Shown piece after piece: positions 32,721 through 42,399 of a stretch of DNA of 55,650 nucleotides. Source of the DNA: Lachnospiraceae bacterium AM93-12TA. GTDB taxonomy: Bacteria; Bacillota; Clostridia; Lachnospirales; Lachnospiraceae. Each line of letters opens with the position of its first letter. Position 1 is the first letter of the stretch. The notes below the pieces were generated by a model. The model saw only the letters and a program-made list of their open reading frames with translations, did not search any database and was not told the origin of the DNA. The position numbers and the translations under genes were made by a program. The stretch is from positions 1 through 55,650 of the forward strand of contig JAQERH010000014.1 of assembly GCA_027698105.1 (NCBI GenBank), written 5' to 3'.

Positions 32721-33524
32721 ATGCGTAGAAAAACACTGTTCCTTGCAGCCCTTCTGCTCGCCATGGCAGTAACCGGTTGCCGGAAGAAGGAAACCATCGA
32801 CTTATCTACTCTTCATACTACAGCCGCTGAAACGGAAAGCCAGGCAGAAGAAAAGCCCACAAAAGCACCTATCCAGCTGGATACGGAGCATACAGAAGCT
32901 GCCTCTGAATCGGAGCAGAAATATTCTGTCACTGCCTCCATGGAAACCTATACGGACAGCGGCATCTCTATTCAGTATCCTGTTCTCTCTAACCTGTCGG
33001 ATGAGGAGCTTCTTAAAAAGGTGAACCAGCTGATAAAAGAAAACGCTGTTTCTGCCGCTAAGGCAAAGGGGCTTCCCGCAGAGGGCAGTTCCCTGACTGT
33101 ATCTGCTTCTGTGGAATCCTCTAATTTAAAGCGCCTTGTACTGTCCTATAAGGGAGAACTGAAAAAGGGCGCGGATACAGAACGGATTTTTTACTCTAAC
33201 ACCATTGATCTGGAGGAAGGAAAAAACCTGCAGCTTTCTGATTATGCAGACGCCTATACAATAGCCGGTTATCTGGCATCTGGAGACTATGTATTCGCAG
33301 AAGCTCCCAAAGGGGACGAGGCTGCTGTCCGGGCGTATATAAACGGCAGCGGACGAGATACTGATTATTACTACAAAAAACTGTCAGAGGCTGATTTCTC
33401 TGATACAGGAGCTTTCCCGGAGTATTTCAGTTTTGAACGCCAGGGCACAATCTTTGTATCCGTGCCTGTCAGCCATGAACTGGGCAGCTATGCCCTCATT
33501 AAATACGTTCCTGACAATAAATAG
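32721..33524 (+). CDS. Surface lipoprotein, possibly RsiV-like (DUF3298)
   Basis: A 267-residue lipoprotein: lipobox AVTGC with cysteine 20, a Thr/Glu/Ala-rich linker (residues ~30-70), then a globular domain. The segments [38 protein letters not shown] and FEREQ-like ends ([19 protein letters not shown]) resemble the RsiV/DUF3298 domain that follows DUF4163 in surface proteins. No catalytic motif is seen. AGGAGG lies just before the ATG. It precedes upp by 23 bases and probably shares its transcript; the functional link is unknown. Confidence 0.65.
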   Translation: MRRKTLFLAALLLAMAVTGCRKKETIDLSTLHTTAAETESQAEEKPTKAPIQLDTEHTEAASESEQKYSVTASMETYTDSGISIQYPVLSNLSDEELLKKVNQLIKENAVSAAKAKGLPAEGSSLTVSASVESSNLKRLVLSYKGELKKGADTERIFYSNTIDLEEGKNLQLSDYADAYTIAGYLASGDYVFAEAPKGDEAAVRAYINGSGRDTDYYYKKLSEADFSDTGAFPEYFSFERQGTIFVSVPVSHELGSYALIKYVPDNK

Positions 33525-33547
33525 ATAAAGATAAAGGAGATTCATTC

Positions 33548-34177
33548 ATGGAAAACGTAACTATTTTTACTCACCCGCTGATTCAGCACAAAATTTCTAT
33601 CTTAAGAAAAAAAGAGACCGGAACCAATGAATTCCGTTCCCTGATCGAGGAGATTGCCATGCTCATGGGCTATGAGGCCCTGAGAGATCTGCCTTTAGAG
33701 GATGTAGAGGTAGAAACACCCATTGAAACCTGCATGACTCCGTTTTTAGCCGGCAAAAAACTGGCTGTTGTCCCCATTCTCAGGGCTGGCCTTGGTATGG
33801 TAAACGGCATTCTGGCTCTCGTTCCCTCCGCCAAGGTAGGCCATATCGGTCTCTACCGCGACGAGGTAACTCATGAGCCCCACGAGTATTACTGTAAGCT
33901 TCCAAGCCCGATTGACCAGAGAATTATCGTAGTAACCGATCCGATGCTGGCTACCGGAGGTTCTGCCGTAGAGGCTGTAGATTTTATCAAACAGCACGGC
34001 GGAAAGAGCATTAAATTTATGGCTATCATTGCCGCTCCGGAGGGCCTTAAGAGACTTCACGAAGCTCACCCTGACATCCAGATTTATGTGGGACATGTGG
34101 ATCGCTGCTTAAATGAAAACGCCTACATCTGCCCCGGTCTGGGCGATGCAGGCGATAGAATTTTCGGAACAAAATAA
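33548..34177 (+). CDS. upp: Uracil phosphoribosyltransferase
   Basis: Salvages uracil to UMP with PRPP. The 209-residue product has the exact family length and motifs: [48 protein letters not shown] (PRPP loop) and [13 protein letters not shown] at the C terminus. AAAGGAG precedes the ATG. Confidence 0.96.
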   Translation: MENVTIFTHPLIQHKISILRKKETGTNEFRSLIEEIAMLMGYEALRDLPLEDVEVETPIETCMTPFLAGKKLAVVPILRAGLGMVNGILALVPSAKVGHIGLYRDEVTHEPHEYYCKLPSPIDQRIIVVTDPMLATGGSAVEAVDFIKQHGGKSIKFMAIIAAPEGLKRLHEAHPDIQIYVGHVDRCLNENAYICPGLGDAGDRIFGTK

Positions 34178-34191
34178 ATCATTCCAGTCTG

Positions 34192-34226
34192 GAAGAGCGG
34201 ATTTTTACCGCTCTTCTTTTTTTTCT
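34192..34226 (+). terminator. Terminator of upp
   Basis: GAAGAGCGG and CCGCTCTTC (34192-34200, 34208-34216) form a 9-bp stem with an ATTTTTA loop and a long T run after it. Its distal arm overlaps the last codons of the convergent acyltransferase gene. Confidence 0.88.
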
Positions 34227-34885
34227 GCTACCTCTCCCTGTCTCTTGTAGATAGACTTCTCATTTACGCAGCCTCTCACGCTGGAGAGAGGATAAATATT
34301 TGATTCCCGTCCAATGACCGTTCCAGGATTCAGCACTGAGCCGCAGCCCACCTCTACCTGATCGCCCAGCATGGCTCCTACTTTCTTTCTTCCTGTTTCA
34401 ATCTCTCCGTCTTCGCCGTGGATTTTTACTAACAGCTTGTCGGATTTGACGTTTGAAGTGATGGAACCTGCGCCCATGTGAGACTTATATCCCAGAATGG
34501 AATCTCCCACATAGTTGTAATGGGGAACCTGAACCTTATCAAAAAGGATCACATTTTTAAGCTCTGTGGAATTGCCCACCACAGCCCCCTCTCCCACCAG
34601 GGCGCTTCCGCGGACAAAGGCGCAGTGGCGGATCTCCGCTTCCCTGCACACGATCAGCGGTCCGTTTAAAAAGGCAGTCGGCGCTACCTTAGCCTCTCTG
34701 TGGATCCAGATATTTTCTCCTCTCTTTTCAAACTCCGCTTCAGGAAGCGTATTTCCAAGCTCAATCAGAAAGGAACTAAGCCCTTCTAATGCCTCCCATG
34801 GATATTCAAAACCTGACAGATAGGAGCCTGCCATGGTATGAGTCAAATCATAGAGCTTCTCGATTTTCATATCCTCTTTTTTCAT
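34205..34885 (-). CDS. Left-handed beta-helix protein, sugar-nucleotide acyltransferase-like
   Basis: A 226-residue protein with hexapeptide repeats forming a left-handed beta helix (about residues 60-205: APTAFLNGPLIV, IRHCAFVRGSALVGEGAVVG, GAGSITSNVKSD, NPGTVIGRESNIYPLSSVRG), like the C-terminal half of GlmU/UDP-GlcNAc pyrophosphorylases but with no nucleotidyltransferase domain. It may acylate or only bind a sugar nucleotide. It starts at the last base of topB (TAATG), so it is translationally coupled to topB. Confidence 0.72.
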   Translation of the reverse strand: MKKEDMKIEKLYDLTHTMAGSYLSGFEYPWEALEGLSSFLIELGNTLPEAEFEKRGENIWIHREAKVAPTAFLNGPLIVCREAEIRHCAFVRGSALVGEGAVVGNSTELKNVILFDKVQVPHYNYVGDSILGYKSHMGAGSITSNVKSDKLLVKIHGEDGEIETGRKKVGAMLGDQVEVGCGSVLNPGTVIGRESNIYPLSSVRGCVNEKSIYKRQGEVAEKKEER

Positions 34886-36987
34886 TATTTTTTCTCTCCT
34901 TTTCCAGCAGATACAGCTTTCTTTGCACTGCCTGCCTTATAATTCCTGGCTGCCAGCTCAAACTGGCGTCGAAGTCCTGCCTGATTGGCTGTGTGGACAG
35001 CCACATAGGTTCTTCCAGTCACAAACCGCTCCAGCTTTTCCATGTATTCTTCCTCTGTAATGCTTCCCTCTGCCACATAAGTCAGTCCCTTTTCCCAGCT
35101 GGCCGTCAGCTCAGGATTCAAAAGCTGGTGGATCGAAGCCTGCACCACCTCATAGATCAGTTCTCCTAACAGCGTAGGAGTAATAACCTGGGTCTTGGCA
35201 TTCAGGGACAGATAATGAATACTCATCAGCTTTTTCAGAATCTCCGCCCTGGTGGCGCTGGTTCCGATTCCGCTTCCCTTAATCTGCGCCCTCAGCTCTT
35301 CATCCTCGATCAGCTGTCCTGCATTTTCCATAGCCAGAATCATGGAACCAGAGGTATACCGTTTTGGCGGAGAAGTTTCTCCCTCTTTCACAGAAAGCGC
35401 TTTCAGCTCCAGCACCATGCCTTTTTTCAGGCTTTCTAGCATCTGGGCAAAATCCCCGCCTCTAATTACAGTCTCCTGGGAATCTCCTTTTTCCTGCTCC
35501 AGAGGATCATGTTCCCCTGTCTGCTGTCTTCTCTTTCCATCTGCTTCCCCTTCTCCGTTTTTTCCGGAAGAGGAAACGTCCAGCACTTTCAGATATCCCG
35601 GTTCTTTTAAAAGCTTAAAATTAGCAAAGAAATGCTCTGTCTCTGACAGCAGCTCCACTCCATACTTTCTGTAGACTGCAGCCGGGTAAAAAATACTCAG
35701 AAAGCGCCGGGTAATCAGCTCATACACCCTGGCTCCCAGGGCAGAAAGTGATTTCAGCGCCCCCATGCCCTGCCCTGTCGGCACAATCGCATAGTGATCT
35801 GTAATCTGCTTGTCATTCACATACCGCGTCTTTCCGATGGTTTTCCAGGAACTGCCTGCCAGAACTTCCTCTGCAAATGCAGTGCAGGGAGGAAAGCCTT
35901 TAAGGCCAGAAATATTTTTCCCAATCTCCTTTGCTACAGCAGATGACAGCACTCTGGCATCTGTTCTTGGGTATGTCACCAGCTTTTTTTCGTACAGTTC
36001 CTGTACTACCTTGAGGGTCTGATCCGGGCTGATCTTAAATCGTTTCGAACAATCATTCTGAAGCTCCGCCAGGTTATAAAGGAGAGGAGGATTTTTCGTC
36101 TCCTTTTTCTTCTCTATTGAAAGAATCGTCCCTGACATAGGCTGTTTTTCAGACAGAAAGCGAATCAGTTCCTCTGCCTTCTCCCGTTCCTTAAAGCCGT
36201 TATCCCGGTAAAGGAACGGAGACTGATAGTATCTGGATCCTTTTACCGCCTTCCACTCTGCCTGAATCTCCATTCCGCTCTGCTGAAAGGTTCCGATCAC
36301 ACGGTAAAAAGGTGTCTTTACAAAGTTTCGAATCTCCCGTTCTCTTCTCACTGCCATTCCCAGAACGCAGGTCATTACCCGGCCCACTGACACTACCGTC
36401 CACTTGCTTCCCATGAAATTCGCAATAGCAGGGCCATATTTTAAAGTAAGGGCTCTGGAAAAATTAATTCCCATCAGATAGTCCTCCTTCGCCCTTAAAT
36501 AAGCGGAGGCAGCCAGATTGTCATACTCCCTCAGGTCTTTCGCTTCCCTGATTCCCCGCAGAATCTCCTCCTCTGTCTGGGAATCAATCCAGACCCTCTT
36601 TTCCTTTTTTCCCTTCACGCCTGCCATCTGGGCTACCAGACGGTAAATGTACTCTCCCTCCCGTCCGGAGTCAGTGCACACATAGATAGTATCAATATCG
36701 CTGCGCGCCAGAAGAGAGCTGACAATTTTATACTGCTTTTTTACTCCGTCGATCACCTGATACTTAAACTCTTTCGGAAGAAATGGCAGTGTATCAAGAC
36801 GCCACTTTTTATATTTGATATCATATTCTTCCGGATAGCTCATGGTAACCAGATGGCCTACACACCAGGTTACTACCGCAGTATCTGATTCAATGTAGCC
36901 GTCGGCCCTGCGTCCGGAAATTTTCAGGGCGCGGGCAAATTCCTGGGCAACGCTTGGTTTCTCCGCTATATATAAAGCCTTGGCCAT
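34885..36987 (-). CDS. topB: DNA topoisomerase III
   Basis: A 700-residue type IA topoisomerase that resolves single-strand links in DNA. TOPRIM begins ALYIAEKPSVAQEFARAL (metal-binding Glu8) with CTDSGREGEYIYR; the catalytic tyrosine is in KLVTYPRTDARVL (about residue 340). The C terminus has an insert rich in Glu/Gly/Lys (about 470-495) and ends in a basic tail, without zinc ribbons. It follows the EamA gene by 14 bases. Confidence 0.93.
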   Translation of the reverse strand: MAKALYIAEKPSVAQEFARALKISGRRADGYIESDTAVVTWCVGHLVTMSYPEEYDIKYKKWRLDTLPFLPKEFKYQVIDGVKKQYKIVSSLLARSDIDTIYVCTDSGREGEYIYRLVAQMAGVKGKKEKRVWIDSQTEEEILRGIREAKDLREYDNLAASAYLRAKEDYLMGINFSRALTLKYGPAIANFMGSKWTVVSVGRVMTCVLGMAVRREREIRNFVKTPFYRVIGTFQQSGMEIQAEWKAVKGSRYYQSPFLYRDNGFKEREKAEELIRFLSEKQPMSGTILSIEKKKETKNPPLLYNLAELQNDCSKRFKISPDQTLKVVQELYEKKLVTYPRTDARVLSSAVAKEIGKNISGLKGFPPCTAFAEEVLAGSSWKTIGKTRYVNDKQITDHYAIVPTGQGMGALKSLSALGARVYELITRRFLSIFYPAAVYRKYGVELLSETEHFFANFKLLKEPGYLKVLDVSSSGKNGEGEADGKRRQQTGEHDPLEQEKGDSQETVIRGGDFAQMLESLKKGMVLELKALSVKEGETSPPKRYTSGSMILAMENAGQLIEDEELRAQIKGSGIGTSATRAEILKKLMSIHYLSLNAKTQVITPTLLGELIYEVVQASIHQLLNPELTASWEKGLTYVAEGSITEEEYMEKLERFVTGRTYVAVHTANQAGLRRQFELAARNYKAGSAKKAVSAGKGEKK

Positions 36988-37001
36988 TCTATTCCCCCTC
37001 T

Positions 37002-37883
37002 CTAATTTCCTGCCCTGTATTCAGAAATAATTGCTGCTGCAAACATAAGAGCGCAGCCTGCCAGCATTTTGGCTGTGACAGTCTCCTTCAAAAAAATCAC
37101 AGAAAAAATCAGTCCAAACACCGATTCAAAGGACAGCAGGATGGAGGCAGTATTAGGACTCAGATATTTCTGCCCCACATTCTGCACCAGAAATCCTACC
37201 ATGCTGGCAATCAGTCCCAGATACAGGAGGGGCCATGCAATCTGCCAGTTAAAAAGCTCCCTGACATCTCTTACCCCCTCAGCTGCAAAGGCTAAAATCC
37301 AGAACAGAACAGCAGAAGTCATAATCTGCAGGACAGTCAGAATTACCGGATCCCTGTGCCTGGTATATCGATCTACATAGACCATATGCCATGCCAGAAA
37401 TACACTGCACAGAAAGGTAAGCACATCTCCCAGATTGATTCCCTGTTCCCCGTTAAGAGAAATAAACGCCAGGCCAATCACTGCCAGCACTGCAGCCACC
37501 AGATTATTCCTCCGGGGTCTGGCCCCATTAATGACCCAGTGCAGAAACGGTACAATAATAACATAAAGCGTTGTGATAAAAGCGTTTTTGCTGGCTGTCG
37601 TATGCTGCAGTCCGTAGGTTTGAAACACATAACTCATTCCCAGCAAAAGTCCCAGCACAATTCCGCAGTGCAGATCTCTGCGGTTTATCTGCATCAGGCG
37701 TTTGTGAAACAGAACGGCCAGTCCCAGAGAGGCAATCGTAAATCGGTATGCCAGCACATAAGCAGGACTCAGCATATCAATCGAATTTTTCATTACCACA
37801 AAGGTACTTCCCCATATAATGGTAATCACCATAAAACCTGCTATTGCTAAGGTTTTCGCCATTCCTGCGTGTTTTGTATTCAT
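37002..37883 (-). CDS. EamA/DMT family transporter
   Basis: A 293-residue membrane protein with about ten helices in two EamA repeats (IIWGSTFVVMKNSIDMLSP at the start of the first; LYLGLIASMVGFLVQNVGQK and SPNTASILLSFESVFGLIFS in the second), typical of drug/metabolite or amino-acid exporters. The start at 37883 has AGGAG upstream. Substrate is unknown; it is first in an operon with topB. Confidence 0.85.
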   Translation of the reverse strand: MNTKHAGMAKTLAIAGFMVITIIWGSTFVVMKNSIDMLSPAYVLAYRFTIASLGLAVLFHKRLMQINRRDLHCGIVLGLLLGMSYVFQTYGLQHTTASKNAFITTLYVIIVPFLHWVINGARPRRNNLVAAVLAVIGLAFISLNGEQGINLGDVLTFLCSVFLAWHMVYVDRYTRHRDPVILTVLQIMTSAVLFWILAFAAEGVRDVRELFNWQIAWPLLYLGLIASMVGFLVQNVGQKYLSPNTASILLSFESVFGLIFSVIFLKETVTAKMLAGCALMFAAAIISEYRAGN

Positions 37884-37943
37884 AATCCCCTTTTCTCCTT
37901 TTCCGAGATAAAGCGGCACATTTTGCCTGGCCGCACAGCGGCA

Positions 37944-37990
37944 AAAAAGACAGGGACTCCGTCTTCTTTCCCGGACCCCCCTGTCTTTTT
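37944..37990 (-). terminator. Terminator of galM
   Basis: AAAAAGACAGGG (37944-37955) and its exact complement (37979-37990) form a 12-bp stem with a T run on the minus strand, eight bases after the galM stop. Confidence 0.88.
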
Positions 37991-37997
37991 CTTTTAT

Positions 37998-39056
37998 CTA
38001 CTCTGTATAGAAACGATACACTGTCTCCGTCTGTTTCTCAATACCTGCCTTTATGACAGGGGACGGAAACTGCGGATGATTCACTGCATCTGGATAATAC
38101 TGTGTCTCAAAGCAGTATCCATGACGCGCTCCGTAAACAGCCCCGCTTTTTCCAGGAAGACTGTCATCCAGATAATTGGCCGTATAAAACTGCAGGCCAG
38201 GCATATCGGTCCAGACCTCCATCCCGCGGCCGCAGAGCTTATCCCAGGCCTTTGCGGCCAGAGCCAGACCCTCTCCTTCCCGCTTGATCACCCAGTTATG
38301 GTCGTAGCCGTTTCCCTTTACCAGCTGGTCATAAGCGCTTTCCAAATCCCGCCTGATTTCCTTTCCTTCTGTAAAATCCATCGGCGTTCCCTTCACTGAC
38401 ACCACCGTTCCGTAGGGAATCGAAACCTCATCAGCAGGAGTGAACTGTTCTGCATTCAGGAATACCCACTGCCCCATGGCATCTCCCGTCTGATGGCCTG
38501 CCAGATTAAAATAAGCATGATTGGTCATGTTCATAACTGTGTCCGCATCTGATATACCTCTATAGCAAATGTGAAGCTCATCCTGATCATTCAGAGTGTA
38601 TGTAACGGAAATATTCAGATTCCCCGGAAACCCCTGATCCCCATCCGGACTTTCCAGTGTGAAGCAGACAGAGCTTTCATTCTCCTGCTCCCAGGCCCTG
38701 GCTTTCCAGAGACGGTTTCTGTAGAAATCATTTCCGCTGTGAAGATTATTCGGCCCATTATTGATCGTCAGGGTGTAGGTTCTGCCATTTAATTCAAAAT
38801 GGCCGCCTCCAATCCGGTTGGCATTTCGTCCGATAATTTCCCCTAAGTGAGCATCGCTGGCCAGATAGCATTCTGTACTGTCATAGCCCAGCACTACGTC
38901 ATCGAAATTCCCGCTTCTGTCAGGAACCAGCATGGACTGCCAGACAGCTCCCAAATCGAGAAATCCGGCTGTCAGTCCATTTCTATTCTTTAATGTATAT
39001 TTATGCACTAACTCACCGCCCGGCATCCGGCCGAACGCTTCCTTGATATACGGCAT
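37998..39056 (-). CDS. galM: Aldose 1-epimerase (mutarotase)
   Basis: Interconverts alpha and beta anomers of galactose and other aldoses. The 352-residue product shows GRNANRIGGGHFELNG, NNGPNNLHSG, NMTNHAYFNLAG (catalytic His) and ETQYYPDAVNHPQFPS (catalytic Glu region). The start at 39056 has AAAGGAG upstream; a GTG 15 bases earlier overlaps that ribosome site and is rejected. It follows asd by 30 bases. Confidence 0.92.
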   Translation of the reverse strand: MPYIKEAFGRMPGGELVHKYTLKNRNGLTAGFLDLGAVWQSMLVPDRSGNFDDVVLGYDSTECYLASDAHLGEIIGRNANRIGGGHFELNGRTYTLTINNGPNNLHSGNDFYRNRLWKARAWEQENESSVCFTLESPDGDQGFPGNLNISVTYTLNDQDELHICYRGISDADTVMNMTNHAYFNLAGHQTGDAMGQWVFLNAEQFTPADEVSIPYGTVVSVKGTPMDFTEGKEIRRDLESAYDQLVKGNGYDHNWVIKREGEGLALAAKAWDKLCGRGMEVWTDMPGLQFYTANYLDDSLPGKSGAVYGARHGYCFETQYYPDAVNHPQFPSPVIKAGIEKQTETVYRFYTE

Positions 39057-39086
39057 AACTGCTCCTTTCACCGCCTTATCTGCTTC

Positions 39087-40184
39087 CTACTGCTCCTTTG
39101 CCTGAATATAACCCTGGGCAGTCAGAAGCTCTGCGCAGAGAACAGCTCCTCCGGCGGCGCCTCTTAACGTATTGTGGGAGAGACCCACAAACTTATAATC
39201 ATAAACTGTGTCTTCTCTCAGACGTCCCACAGAAACACCCATGCCACGCTCAAAGTCCACATCCATCTTTACCTGAGGACGGTTATCCTCCTCCAGATAC
39301 TGAATAAACTGCTTCGGCGCGCTGGGAAGCTCAAGCTCCTGCGGAAGTCCCTTAAAGGCTGTCAGTTTCTCAATCAGCTGCTCTTTGGAAGGTTTCTTTC
39401 TAAATTTCACAAATACTGCCGCTGTATGTCCGTCCAACACAGGAACACGGATACACTGGCAGGTGATTACCGGTTCGCTGGCCTTTACAATCACACCATC
39501 CTTAATTTCGCCCCAGATACGCAGAGGTTCCTGCTCGCTCTTCTCCTCTTCGCCCCCAATATACGGAATAATATTTTCCACCATCTCAGGCCAGTCCTGG
39601 AAAGTCTTTCCAGCTCCTGAAATTGCCTGGTAAGTGGTCGCCACTACCTCGTAAGGCTCAAATTCCCTCCAGGCGCTGAGCACTGGAGCGTAGCTCTGAA
39701 TGGAGCAGTTTGGCTTTACAGCAATAAATCCTCTCTGGGTTCCCAGGCGCTTCTTCTGGAACTCAATTACCTTAAAGTGCTCTGGATTTACCTCCGGAAT
39801 TACCATAGGAACGTCCGGGGTCCATCTGTGAGCGCTGTTATTGGACACAACTGGAGTTTCTGTTCTGGCATAGGCCTCCTCAATCGCGCGGATCTCGTCC
39901 TTTGTCATATCCACAGCGCTGAATACAAAATCAACCCCTGCTGCAACCTTCTCCACCTCATTGACATTCATGACAATCAGGTTTTTCACACACTCCGGCA
40001 TGGGAGTCTTCATCTTCCAGCGTCCTCCCACAGCCTCCTCATATGTTTTTCCGGCAGATCTGGGGCTTGCAGCCACTGTTACTACCTCATACCATGGATG
40101 CTCTGCCAGCAGGGAAATAAATCTCTGTCCAACCATTCCTGTTGCACCCAGAACGCCTACCTTTAATTTCTTCTTCATCTCCAT
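39087..40184 (-). CDS. asd: Aspartate-semialdehyde dehydrogenase
   Basis: Reduces aspartyl phosphate to aspartate semialdehyde for lysine, threonine and methionine synthesis. The 365-residue protein is of the longer archaeal/fungal-like type: GVLGATGMVGQRFISLL (NADP site), SNNSAHRWTPDVPMVIPE, KPNCSIQSYAPVLSA with the catalytic cysteine, and IRVPVLDGHTAAVFV. The start at 40184 has AGGAG upstream; a frame reaching 40301 would include the promoter. Confidence 0.93.
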   Translation of the reverse strand: MEMKKKLKVGVLGATGMVGQRFISLLAEHPWYEVVTVAASPRSAGKTYEEAVGGRWKMKTPMPECVKNLIVMNVNEVEKVAAGVDFVFSAVDMTKDEIRAIEEAYARTETPVVSNNSAHRWTPDVPMVIPEVNPEHFKVIEFQKKRLGTQRGFIAVKPNCSIQSYAPVLSAWREFEPYEVVATTYQAISGAGKTFQDWPEMVENIIPYIGGEEEKSEQEPLRIWGEIKDGVIVKASEPVITCQCIRVPVLDGHTAAVFVKFRKKPSKEQLIEKLTAFKGLPQELELPSAPKQFIQYLEEDNRPQVKMDVDFERGMGVSVGRLREDTVYDYKFVGLSHNTLRGAAGGAVLCAELLTAQGYIQAKEQ

Positions 40185-40272
40185 AACCGTTTTCTCCTCA
40201 TTCCCGGAACCAATCCGCTCGTATTTCGCCTTCTGCCTGCTCTGCTGCCGGAACGCGATCTGATACTTCACT

Positions 40273-40301
40273 ATCCTACAACAAATTGCATAAAAAATCA
40301 A
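40273..40301 (-). promoter_or_regulatory. Promoter of asd-galM
   Basis: On the minus strand TTGATT (40296-40301), 17-base spacer, TAGGAT (40273-40278), leaving a leader of about 80 bases. No lysine riboswitch fits in it. Confidence 0.6.
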
Positions 40302-40366
40302 GTTTTATCCGCTCTAAAAATACATTTGTCTTTCTTTTGCGGACATATCTCTCTATCGGGACACCT

Positions 40367-40414
40367 TAGCGTCAGTGTACAAAGGGCAACACGGTCCCTT
40401 GTATACTGACGCTA
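40367..40414. repeat. Intergenic palindromic repeat, copy 2
   Basis: TAGCGTCAG at the left and its complement at the right enclose a TGTACAAAGGG/CCCTTGTATAC stem (one G-T, a short CAACACGGT loop). It belongs with copy 1 at 30449-30495. It sits 53 bases after the adenine deaminase stop, between that gene and the asd promoter, and could terminate the purine salvage transcript. Confidence 0.75.
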
Positions 40415-40467
40415 TCCTGCCAAAATGCATGCTGAGAAAAGAGATTCAGAACCATTCTGGTTTCAAA

Positions 40468-42240
40468 TCAGGCTTCCAAAAAAACAGGAATCCGCTTTCT
40501 TTCTGACACGGATACCAGACCTAAATCTGACATTTTCACCTCTGGAATAACAGGAAGAGCCAGCGTTACAATCCTAAGCAGCGGATTTTCCATGTCTGTC
40601 AGCCCCAGCTCTCTCTCTACCTCTTTCATAACAGCCGCCTTTTGGGAAAGCTCTTCCGCCTCCAGATTTGTCATCAGACCGGCCACCTCCAGCGGAAGCG
40701 TGTGCAGAACAGATCCGTCCTTTACTGCTGTCATACCTCCTCCGCAGCGAATCAGCTCCTCGGCGGCAGCAAGGCCATCTTCCGGCTTAAAATAAACCAC
40801 TGTCAGGTTATGAGAATCATGAGATACTGTGGAGGCCACAGCTCCTTCCCTCAAACCAAAATTTTTCACTACTCCTACTGCCCTGGTTCCCTTTCCATAT
40901 CGGTTAATCACAGCGACAAAAGCCTCATTTTCCTGCAATACCAGCTGTCCATCCCTGATTTCATGTTCCTGAACAGTGCAGACAGTATGGCTCTGGATTC
41001 TGGTCTTGTATTCCATTACATTGACCATGGCTTTCCCCTGGCGGATCGGACATTCCAGGATAAAATCCTTCAGTGAAATCCCGCCTGTATTCATGGAATT
41101 TCTGTTCTCCAGATCAAACGCTCTTTCTTCAATCGGCGAGACAAGCTTTCCATCCTCTGCTGCCAGCTGTCCCTCAAAGAAAACTGCCTTTGCCCACATC
41201 GTGTGAAGATCGTCTGTCAGCACCATATCCGCAACGTAACCCGGCGCTATGGCTCCCAGATGTTCCATTCCGATTTCTCTGGCTGTATTGATGGTGGCAC
41301 TTTTAATGGCAAGCACCGGATCCATGCCGCTCTCCACCGCCTTTCTCACAACCGCGTTCAGATGGCCTGTATGAAGCAGATCATCGCTCTCCCTGTCATC
41401 ACTGCAGAGCGTCAATGTATCAAAAAAGCGGATGTCTTTTACTCCCTTCCAGATTGCCTCCACATTTTTCGTAATAGAGCTTTCCCTGGCATCTACATAC
41501 ATACCGCTCCTCAGCTTCTTCAGGGCCTCATCCCCTGCTGTTGTCTCATGGCAGGTAGATGGTCCTCCTATCAGATAAGCCGACAGCTTTCTGCCTGTCA
41601 CAGTCGGCGCATGTCCCTGAAGATACAGCCCTTTTCTGTCAGCTGCTTCAATGATTTCCATCATTCGATCCTCGCCGTACATGACACCGTAAAAATCCAT
41701 CACCTCTGCCAGTCCTACCACTCTGGAAAGCTCTGCCAGCGCTTCAATATCTTCCGCCGTAAAGACAGCGCCTGCATTCTCACAGCCCGGAACTGCCGGA
41801 ACACAGCTGGGAATATCTACCAGCTGCCGCATGGGAAGCCCCTCTGCCGCGTCATGCATATAGACAACTCCCTCCCGTCCATACACATTTGCAATTTCAT
41901 GTGGATCGTGGATGATTGTTGTAGTGCCATGGGGAATCACTGCCTTGGCAAAATTTCTGGGTGTCATCATAGAGCTTTCTATGTGCATATGGGAATCAAT
42001 CAATCCTGGAATCAGGAATCTGCCCTGCCCGTCATACACCGTTTCTGCATCATAAGGGCCTTCCAGACAGCTGTCCTCCACATGGGCGATAAATCCGTCC
42101 TTTACATAAACCACTGCCGGATAGATCTCTCCGGTAAATACATTCACCAACCGGCAGTTTACGACTGCCAGATCTGCCTGTTCCAGACCGAGAGCAGTCC
42201 GAAGCAGCGCTTTTTTATCCTTTGGTTCCAACCGCATCAT
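40468..42240 (-). CDS. ade: Adenine deaminase
   Basis: Converts adenine to hypoxanthine and ammonia. The 590-residue amidohydrolase shows LIDSHMHIESSMMTPRNF and TTIIHDPHEIANVYG (metal ligands), QGHAPTVTGRKLSAYLIGG, the TLCSDDRESDDLLHTGHLN segment and the C-terminal NRYGKGTRAVG and SHDSHNLTVV, in the order of bacterial AdeC. GAAGGAG precedes the start. It lies downstream of the nucleoside importer operon, 159 bases after the binding-protein gene. Confidence 0.93.
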   Translation of the reverse strand: MMRLEPKDKKALLRTALGLEQADLAVVNCRLVNVFTGEIYPAVVYVKDGFIAHVEDSCLEGPYDAETVYDGQGRFLIPGLIDSHMHIESSMMTPRNFAKAVIPHGTTTIIHDPHEIANVYGREGVVYMHDAAEGLPMRQLVDIPSCVPAVPGCENAGAVFTAEDIEALAELSRVVGLAEVMDFYGVMYGEDRMMEIIEAADRKGLYLQGHAPTVTGRKLSAYLIGGPSTCHETTAGDEALKKLRSGMYVDARESSITKNVEAIWKGVKDIRFFDTLTLCSDDRESDDLLHTGHLNAVVRKAVESGMDPVLAIKSATINTAREIGMEHLGAIAPGYVADMVLTDDLHTMWAKAVFFEGQLAAEDGKLVSPIEERAFDLENRNSMNTGGISLKDFILECPIRQGKAMVNVMEYKTRIQSHTVCTVQEHEIRDGQLVLQENEAFVAVINRYGKGTRAVGVVKNFGLREGAVASTVSHDSHNLTVVYFKPEDGLAAAEELIRCGGGMTAVKDGSVLHTLPLEVAGLMTNLEAEELSQKAAVMKEVERELGLTDMENPLLRIVTLALPVIPEVKMSDLGLVSVSERKRIPVFLEA

Positions 42241-42300
42241 ATCATATCTCCTTCTTTTGTCTGCACAATTGTTTTTCAGGCAGCAGCTGCCCTGATAAGG

Positions 42301-42348
42301 CAGAAAGGCTGCTGCAAAAGAATTCCTTCCCTTGCAGCAGCCTTTCTG
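42301..42348 (-). terminator. Strong hairpin between binding-protein and adenine deaminase genes
   Basis: CAGAAAGGCTGCTGCAA (42301-42317) and its perfect 17-base complement (42332-42348) flank a 14-base loop, followed by a second palindrome GGCAGCAGCTGCC at 42280-42292. There is no good T run on the minus strand, so it may attenuate, stabilise the upstream mRNA end, or terminate inefficiently before adenine deaminase. Confidence 0.6.
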
Positions 42349-42399
42349 TCATTTAGGAAAAATCCGCAGACAGATTCTAAACCTGCCAGCTGACATCAA

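Noticed and set aside
40185..40467. Lysine riboswitch upstream of asd
   Set aside because: The leader after the promoter is only about 80 bases and shows no conserved lysine-box pairing.
41203..42393. 396-codon plus-strand frame opposite adenine deaminase
   Set aside because: It is antisense to a clear ade gene, has no ribosome site and its translation lacks any recognisable motif; it is a shadow of codon bias.
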